Positions 6,295 through 8,833 of a DNA stretch of 8,833 nucleotides are shown in pieces. Under the pieces are notes generated by a model that was given only the letters and a program-made list of their open reading frames with translations, had not been told where the DNA came from and searched no databases. Numbering within the stretch: the stretch's first letter is position 1; each line of letters starts with the position of its first letter. This DNA comes from an uncultured Desulfomonile sp. (GTDB taxonomy: Bacteria > Desulfobacterota > Desulfomonilia > Desulfomonilales > Desulfomonilaceae): positions 1 through 8,833 of the forward strand of contig CALDNG010000049.1 in the NCBI GenBank assembly GCA_937915285.1, in the 5' to 3' direction. A program made the position numbers and the translations under genes.

Positions 6295-7166
6295 CCTTTG
6301 AAGCGCTTGGTGTCTTTTAAATAGGCTTTCAGGCCCTCCTGCCAGTTCCTGAGGCTGAGTCCTGTAAGAGACTCGAACCTACCGACATCCAGGACAGAAT
6401 TGAGGGGACGTGGAGCCGGACGGTTCAACTCCACGGTGGTCATTTCTTCCACTCTGATGTGGCTTAATCCCGCCATTTTGACAATCGCCGATGCAAACCC
6501 GTGCCAGGTTGTCTGTCCTGAGTTTGCCACATGGCAAATGCCCTTAGGGCGAAGTTCAACCAGTTTTACCAATGCCTCAACCAGATCCTTTGTAAAAGTC
6601 GGCCTGCCATGCTGGTCGCTCACTACCCTCAGGACATCCCTCTCCTGACATGCTTTCAGGATCGCCTCCACAAAATTTTTCCCGTGAATACCGTAAAGCC
6701 ATTGAGTCCTCACTATGAGTGAAGCATCTGGAATGACTGACATTACCAGCTCTTCTCCTTCAGCCTTTGTCCGGCCGTATATCCCGAGTGGATTTACTGG
6801 GTCATTCTCCAGGTAAGGAGTTGTTTTGGTTCCATCAAAAACATAGTCAGTGCTCAAATGAATCAAAAAGGCCTCACAGGATCTGGCAGCTTCAGCAACA
6901 TTAGAAGCCCCCTGCGCGTTGACCCGGTATGCCATCTGTTGATGATTTTCGCATCCATCCACGTCTGTTAATGCGGCAGTATTTATGATTAATTCAGGTT
7001 TTACCCTTTCGACTGCCGTTAAAATTGAGACACAGTCCGTTATGTTGACTTCAGGAAGATCGACCCCTATCCAGGGGATTCCAAGACTATCCAGGGCTGA
7101 ACACAAATCTGTTCCCAACATTCCATTTGACCCGACCACCATTACGGGTCCTCTAGTTCTTTTCAA
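6291..7166 (-). CDS. rfbD: dTDP-4-dehydrorhamnose reductase (RmlD/RfbD)
   Basis: Reduces dTDP-4-keto-L-rhamnose to dTDP-L-rhamnose with NAD(P)H, the final step in making activated rhamnose for lipopolysaccharide or other surface glycans. It is a cytoplasmic extended short-chain dehydrogenase/reductase of 291 residues, the usual length. Visible motifs are the nucleotide-binding G-S-N-G-M-L-G at 12-18, STDYVFDG at 105-112, the catalytic Tyr130-x-x-x-Lys134, DQHGRPT at 184-190 and the C-terminal RPAPRPLNSVLD at 249-260. The start is TTG at 7166 with a strong GGAGG seven bases upstream; an ATG eight codons in (7142) would sit inside the first beta strand and lacks support. The other dTDP-rhamnose genes (rfbA, rfbB, rfbC) are not in the window. 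An SDR acting on another nucleotide sugar is a minor alternative. Confidence 0.92.
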   Translation of the reverse strand: MKRTRGPVMVVGSNGMLGTDLCSALDSLGIPWIGVDLPEVNITDCVSILTAVERVKPELIINTAALTDVDGCENHQQMAYRVNAQGASNVAEAARSCEAFLIHLSTDYVFDGTKTTPYLENDPVNPLGIYGRTKAEGEELVMSVIPDASLIVRTQWLYGIHGKNFVEAILKACQERDVLRVVSDQHGRPTFTKDLVEALVKLVELRPKGICHVANSGQTTWHGFASAIVKMAGLSHIRVEEMTTVELNRPAPRPLNSVLDVGRFESLTGLSLRNWQEGLKAYLKDTKRFKG

Positions 7167-7227
7167 GATTTGACCTCCAACTAAACGCTCTATTCATCTG
7201 AGCCCGCCAAACAGATTCGTGACTCAT
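7153..7227 (-). CDS. Possible 24-codon leader frame overlapping the rfbD start
   Basis: ATG at 7227 has AGGA seven bases upstream. The frame ends with TAG at 7155-7153, just inside rfbD, overlapping its first codons. The peptide begins M-S-H-E-S-V-W-R and is basic and Trp-containing, with no family recognised. The arrangement would suit translational coupling to the weak TTG start of rfbD. A short frame like this can arise by chance. Confidence 0.25.
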   Translation of the reverse strand: MSHESVWRAQMNRAFSWRSNLEKN

Positions 7228-7240
7228 GATCCATTCCTGG

Positions 7241-7269
7241 TTGAACTTGCTTGCGCGATTTAATAGTAT
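7241..7269 (+). promoter_or_regulatory. Possible promoter of the acetyltransferase-like gene
   Basis: TTGAAC (7241-7246) and TAGTAT (7264-7269, four of six) are 17 bases apart. A start near 7276 would leave a leader of about 70 bases before ATG 7347. Confidence 0.4.
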
Positions 7270-7292
7270 TACCTGAGTAAGCGTTTTACCAA
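7263..7292 (-). promoter_or_regulatory. Possible rfbD promoter, sharing its -10 with the divergent gene
   Basis: On the - strand, TTGGTA (7292-7287) and TACTAT (7268-7263) are 18 bases apart. The -10 overlaps the + strand -10 inside the near-palindrome TAATAGTATTA (7261-7271 region), so the two divergent promoters would compete for the same DNA. A start near 7256 leaves about 90 bases before the rfbD TTG. Confidence 0.35.
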
Positions 7293-7346
7293 ATTCATCC
7301 TGATAATGACATCTTTGATGGCCAAGCAAACGAGGGAGACAAGCCG

Positions 7347-8555
7347 ATGCTGGTGAGGCCGGCAAGAAAGGATGACACGACGGCATTATTGGCTTTGCTT
7401 GAGCCCTGGCTCAGGAATGATCCCTCCTGGAAATTTCAACTGGAATCCATCTCTTTAACCGGCGAGAGGGAAGAACCTTTTTTTATTGATGTGCTTGAGG
7501 TTGAAAGAAAGATTGCTTGCGCTGCTATCTGGAGACCCGTTAACAATACCCGCATAGAACTGCTTGCTGTAAATTTCGCGCTCGAAGCGTCAAACGATCT
7601 CCTTCAGGAGTTCATGCAACGTGAAATTGTTGAATGGTCGAAACGCAAAACAAAGCAGGTGACAGTAAAAATACCCTGTTCCGTTGCGGAAGAATTGATG
7701 CCCTGTTTGAAAAAAATGGGGTTTGCAGTGGAAAGCCTAACAGACACGGAACTTCCCTTCGAGCCAATCATCACTATGACCAAAACGTTCGTCCATGAAA
7801 CAATCAAGGGTGAATGTCTTCTGGACTTCCTCAAAAAACGATTTACCAGCTTGGGATACGAAATTATGGCCGATGACAACGGATTTTCGTTCAGAATGCG
7901 CGATCTGTATCAAAAGCCATTTGTTGTAGGGTCTTGGCACAAAGTAACACCTTCCGGAAACGGGATCATAGTTTATCCTCCGGCAAAAAAAATTGAGGAC
8001 CACGAGTTAGAGATCTTTTACTACCCCTTGAGAATAATTGGCCCTGATGACACCCCCATACTGGTAACTCTAGAAAAGAAAAAGGCTTGTTCCATTCTAA
8101 AACTGCCGAAAGACGATGCTGATCAAAAGAACATGTTCGAAGATGACTCGGACCTGATAAGCTGCGGGACTGATCTTAATCACACCACATACTCCATCGC
8201 GACCGGTCACAAAAACCTCAGGAAGGGTTTACCCATCCTGTTTTACGTTAACGGCCTTGGAGCGGCAGGAGAGGCAAGAATAGTGGATTGGGAGACGAAA
8301 ACCGTCTCGAATCTGGAAAAACAACTTGATGATTTTCCGGGCATAGGTCTCGAAGACCTGGACATCAAAACCGCCCGATCAGCATGCAAGCCATCTTTAA
8401 TCCTTAAAATAAAATTCAATTGTTACAAGTCATTCCATCGGGTCATTTCATTCGAGGAAATAAAAAACATAGACGCGTCCTTCAATCCCCAAAGGAGGCG
8501 TTTTGTTTCCAACAGCCTCTTCGACTCCATAATCGAAATGGCCTATCAATCCTGA
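7347..8555 (+). CDS. GNAT-like N-terminus plus PUA/ASCH-like C-terminus protein
   Basis: A 402-residue cytoplasmic protein whose role I cannot name. Residues 1-25 (MLVRPARKDD and the following helix) and the strand-helix pattern to about 130, ending in C-L-K-K-M-G-F, resemble a GNAT acetyltransferase. The usual acetyl-CoA loop (Q/R-x-x-G-x-G/A) is not visible at the expected place near 76-90, so this part may be degenerate. Residues about 155-255 form an unassigned middle domain. Residues about 275-400 look like a PUA/ASCH/EVE-type beta-barrel: Y-S-I-A-T-G-H-K-N-L, LPILFYVNGLGAAGEARIVD at 295-314, I-S-F-E-E-I at 367-372 and F-N-P-Q-R-R-R-F-V-S near 379-388. Such barrels often bind RNA or modified nucleotides. 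ATG 7347 has GGGAG eight bases upstream. The carbonic anhydrase-like gene starts 20-38 bases after its stop, so they probably share a transcript. Confidence 0.75.
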   Translation: MLVRPARKDDTTALLALLEPWLRNDPSWKFQLESISLTGEREEPFFIDVLEVERKIACAAIWRPVNNTRIELLAVNFALEASNDLLQEFMQREIVEWSKRKTKQVTVKIPCSVAEELMPCLKKMGFAVESLTDTELPFEPIITMTKTFVHETIKGECLLDFLKKRFTSLGYEIMADDNGFSFRMRDLYQKPFVVGSWHKVTPSGNGIIVYPPAKKIEDHELEIFYYPLRIIGPDDTPILVTLEKKKACSILKLPKDDADQKNMFEDDSDLISCGTDLNHTTYSIATGHKNLRKGLPILFYVNGLGAAGEARIVDWETKTVSNLEKQLDDFPGIGLEDLDIKTARSACKPSLILKIKFNCYKSFHRVISFEEIKNIDASFNPQRRRFVSNSLFDSIIEMAYQS

Positions 8556-8570
8556 CGTCTCTACGACGTC
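8554..8570. repeat. GACGTC repeat at the gene junction
   Basis: The 6-base palindrome GACGTC occurs twice, separated by TCTAC, directly at the stop codon of the upstream gene. It can form a 6-base-pair hairpin with a 5-base loop. There is no T-run, so it is not a terminator; it may be chance or a weak RNA-processing or pause structure between two co-transcribed genes. Confidence 0.3.
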
Positions 8571-8593
8571 GACAAATGAAGGCAAACCAGCTC

Positions 8594-8833
8594 ATGAATG
8601 GACACAACCATCAAGCCCTAATATATGAATACAAAGGGATAAGACCAACCCTTGGAGAAGGAGTATTCCTGGCCCCAGGAGTGGTGCTGCTAGGCGACAT
8701 CACAGTGGAGGATCATGCCAACATCTGGTTTTATACGGTTGCCAGGGGTGATGTGAACTTCATTAAAATTGGAAGACAAACAAATATCCAGGATCATTGC
8801 ATGTTGCATGTGACAACCGACAAGTTTCCCCTG
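8594..8833 (+). CDS. Gamma-carbonic anhydrase-like protein, cut by window end
   Basis: The first 80 residues of a left-handed beta-helix (hexapeptide-repeat) protein of the gamma-carbonic anhydrase/YrdA-PaaY group. The N-terminal I-Y-E-Y-K-G-I-R-P, then A-P-G-V-V-L-L-G-D-I, A-R-G-D-V and I-G-R-Q-T-N-I-Q-D-H-C-M-L-H-V, match the family closely. His72 is at the place of the first zinc/iron ligand of Cam; the other two histidines lie beyond the window. Members hydrate CO2, but many YrdA-like proteins have no measured activity, so the enzyme function is not certain. The frame stays open to the last base. ATG at 8594 fits the family N-terminus; an in-frame ATG at 8576 adds six residues. Neither has a strong ribosome binding site (AAGG lies 11 bases before 8594), which suits translational coupling to the upstream gene. 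Confidence 0.88.
   Translation, partial: MNGHNHQALIYEYKGIRPTLGEGVFLAPGVVLLGDITVEDHANIWFYTVARGDVNFIKIGRQTNIQDHCMLHVTTDKFPL

Overview
The window looks like a chromosomal stretch of a free-living bacterium with moderate GC (mid-40s percent by eye). LeuB, the HacA-type LeuC and the RmlD and GMP synthase sequences resemble those I associate with anaerobic Deltaproteobacteria (Desulfobacterota, Syntrophobacterales-like). That placement rests on memory of family sequences and was not searched, so it is tentative. I see no transposase, phage gene, CRISPR array, rRNA or tRNA.

Layout from left to right. Positions 1-133 hold nothing convincing. leuB (3-isopropylmalate dehydrogenase) runs leftward from 1195 to 134, with a good promoter at 1290-1318. 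Divergent from it, at about 1499-1568 on the + strand, is a compact candidate small RNA: a TTGACA promoter, two stacked hairpins with a run of eight C in the apical loop, and a U-tract. About 420 bases without a convincing gene follow, then a small helical hypothetical protein (2072-2266, +). Leftward again come guaA (GMP synthase, TTG start), a small secreted cysteine-containing protein (4597-4136) closed by a strong bidirectional terminator, leuC (isopropylmalate isomerase large subunit) and rfbD/rmlD (dTDP-4-dehydrorhamnose reductase, TTG start). From about 7241 the + strand carries a 402-residue protein with an acetyltransferase-like N-terminus and a PUA/ASCH-like C-terminus. It is followed after a short gap by a gamma-class carbonic anhydrase-like gene cut by the window end.

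How the genes relate. leuC and leuB encode two consecutive enzyme activities of leucine synthesis, but they lie about 3.7 kb apart with unrelated genes between them, and leuD and leuA are not in the window. guaA is purine synthesis and rfbD is activated-sugar synthesis for the cell surface. Most leftward genes appear to have their own promoters and terminators, so this is a set of single-gene units rather than one operon. The two rightward genes at the end are probably co-transcribed.

The items most worth a second look are the C-rich small RNA candidate, the leuB product (a 3-isopropylmalate-type substrate pocket with an NADP-isocitrate-dehydrogenase-like cofactor loop), and the acetyltransferase-like/PUA-like fusion. 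I did not find a clearly new multi-gene system.
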